This document shows positions 59,165-59,373 of a stretch of DNA of 59,373 nt, in pieces. Position numbers and translations under genes: made by a program. Location of the stretch: the NCBI GenBank assembly GCA_039026915.1, contig JBCCLJ010000014.1, forward strand, positions 1-59,373, in the 5' to 3' direction. This DNA comes from JBCCLJ01 sp039026915. GTDB taxonomy: Bacteria > Acidobacteriota > Thermoanaerobaculia > Multivoradales > Multivoraceae. The number at the start of each line of letters is the position of its first letter. The stretch's first letter is position 1. The notes under the pieces are model-generated. The model saw nothing but the letters and a program-made list of their open reading frames with translations, made no database searches and was not told where the DNA came from.

Positions 59165-59373
59165 CCAGCGCAGCCCTGAAGACCCTGATCGAGCTCTTGC
59201 GCGAGCAGCGGGCTCCCGTGGACGCCTCCTGGGAAGAGCGGCGCGCCGACATGGAAGAGCGTCAACGTGAGCTCGAGCTGCCGGACGACGTCGTCTGCGC
59301 TCCTGTCGAAGCGCATGGTGTCCCCTGTGAGTGGATTCACTGTGGAGATGAGCGAGAGCGCGTCGTGCTCTAC
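59161..59373 (+). CDS. Alpha/beta hydrolase (esterase/lipase), partial at window end
   Basis: The reading frame starts at an ATG that overlaps the MaoC-family stop codon (ATGA) and stays open to the end of the window (71 residues seen). The N-terminal pattern, TLIELLREQR, SWEERRADMEERQRELELPDD and GVPCEWIHCGDERERVVLY, resembles the cap region of hormone-sensitive-lipase-type esterases, where a HGGG oxyanion motif would come directly after VVLY. The catalytic residues lie outside the window, so the assignment is tentative. Confidence 0.65.
   Translation, partial: MTSAALKTLIELLREQRAPVDASWEERRADMEERQRELELPDDVVCAPVEAHGVPCEWIHCGDERERVVLY

Overview
This is a high-GC chromosomal window, densely coded, with no insertion sequence, prophage, CRISPR array or rRNA that I can recognise and one tRNA gene (tRNA-Gln). 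The gene content suggests a free-living Gram-negative aerobe, most probably Acidobacteriota or a neighbouring deep-branching phylum. Supporting signs are an ECF sigma factor of the type frequent in Acidobacteria and Planctomycetes, a cytochrome c/copper-monooxygenase protein, an outer-membrane barrel, a Tat-exported molybdenum hydroxylase, many lone signalling proteins and frequent GTG/TTG starts. This assignment is inference; no marker gene is present.

Layout. 1-6114: RidA protein, an exported DUF4331 + DUF4198 pair, a GMC oxidoreductase, a Gly/Arg-rich exported protein and a Spy/CpxP-like periplasmic protein. 6302-10420: a histidine kinase/OmpR regulator operon divergent from the Spy-like gene, then a GGDEF-EAL protein. 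10562-15339: a citrate synthase divergent from a MerR-type-HTH/citrate-synthase fusion, an AbgT transporter and a small outer-membrane barrel. 15360-20708: a partner-switching signalling operon (hybrid kinase, REC-PP2C phosphatase, RsbW-like kinase, membrane PAS protein, STAS protein) and a divergent LuxR-type regulator. 20865-27480: a same-strand trehalose operon, otsB-otsA-STAS-GH15-DUF4301. 27585-29460: a GNAT protein and an epoxide-hydrolase-like enzyme. 29549-35252: molybdenum hydroxylase subunits (IorB/IorA type), then a MoaD-like protein with a tungsten aldehyde:ferredoxin oxidoreductase. 35402-39849: a secreted GH3 plus AmiE-type serine hydrolase fusion divergent from a Na+/solute symporter. 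39861-43280: an AlaX-type editing protein, a MetY-type PLP enzyme and an alpha/beta hydrolase. 43277-46316: an O-antigen-ligase-like protein and an asparagine synthetase reading apart from a 28-nt gap. 46451-49775: ECF sigma factor, AlkD-like protein, NlpC/P60 lipoprotein and an atypical adenosylhomocysteinase homologue. 49822-54381: a single-chain acetyl-CoA carboxylase with the order AccA-AccD-AccC-AccB. 54596-59373: small exported proteins, tRNA-Gln, the cytochrome c/copper monooxygenase, a double-hotdog MaoC protein and the start of an alpha/beta-hydrolase gene that runs off the end.

How the genes may work together. The most coherent block is 15360-27480. A partner-switching cascade without any sigma-factor gene lies next to an operon that makes trehalose, carries its own STAS protein, contains a trehalase/glucoamylase-family hydrolase, and ends in DUF4301, whose N-terminal motif resembles a sugar-nucleotide pyrophosphorylase and could supply NDP-glucose to OtsA. 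A second theme is promoter architecture: several genes have a -10 hexamer 6-8 nt upstream of the start codon and no Shine-Dalgarno sequence, which points to leaderless transcripts (clearest at 38233, 11801 and 27480).
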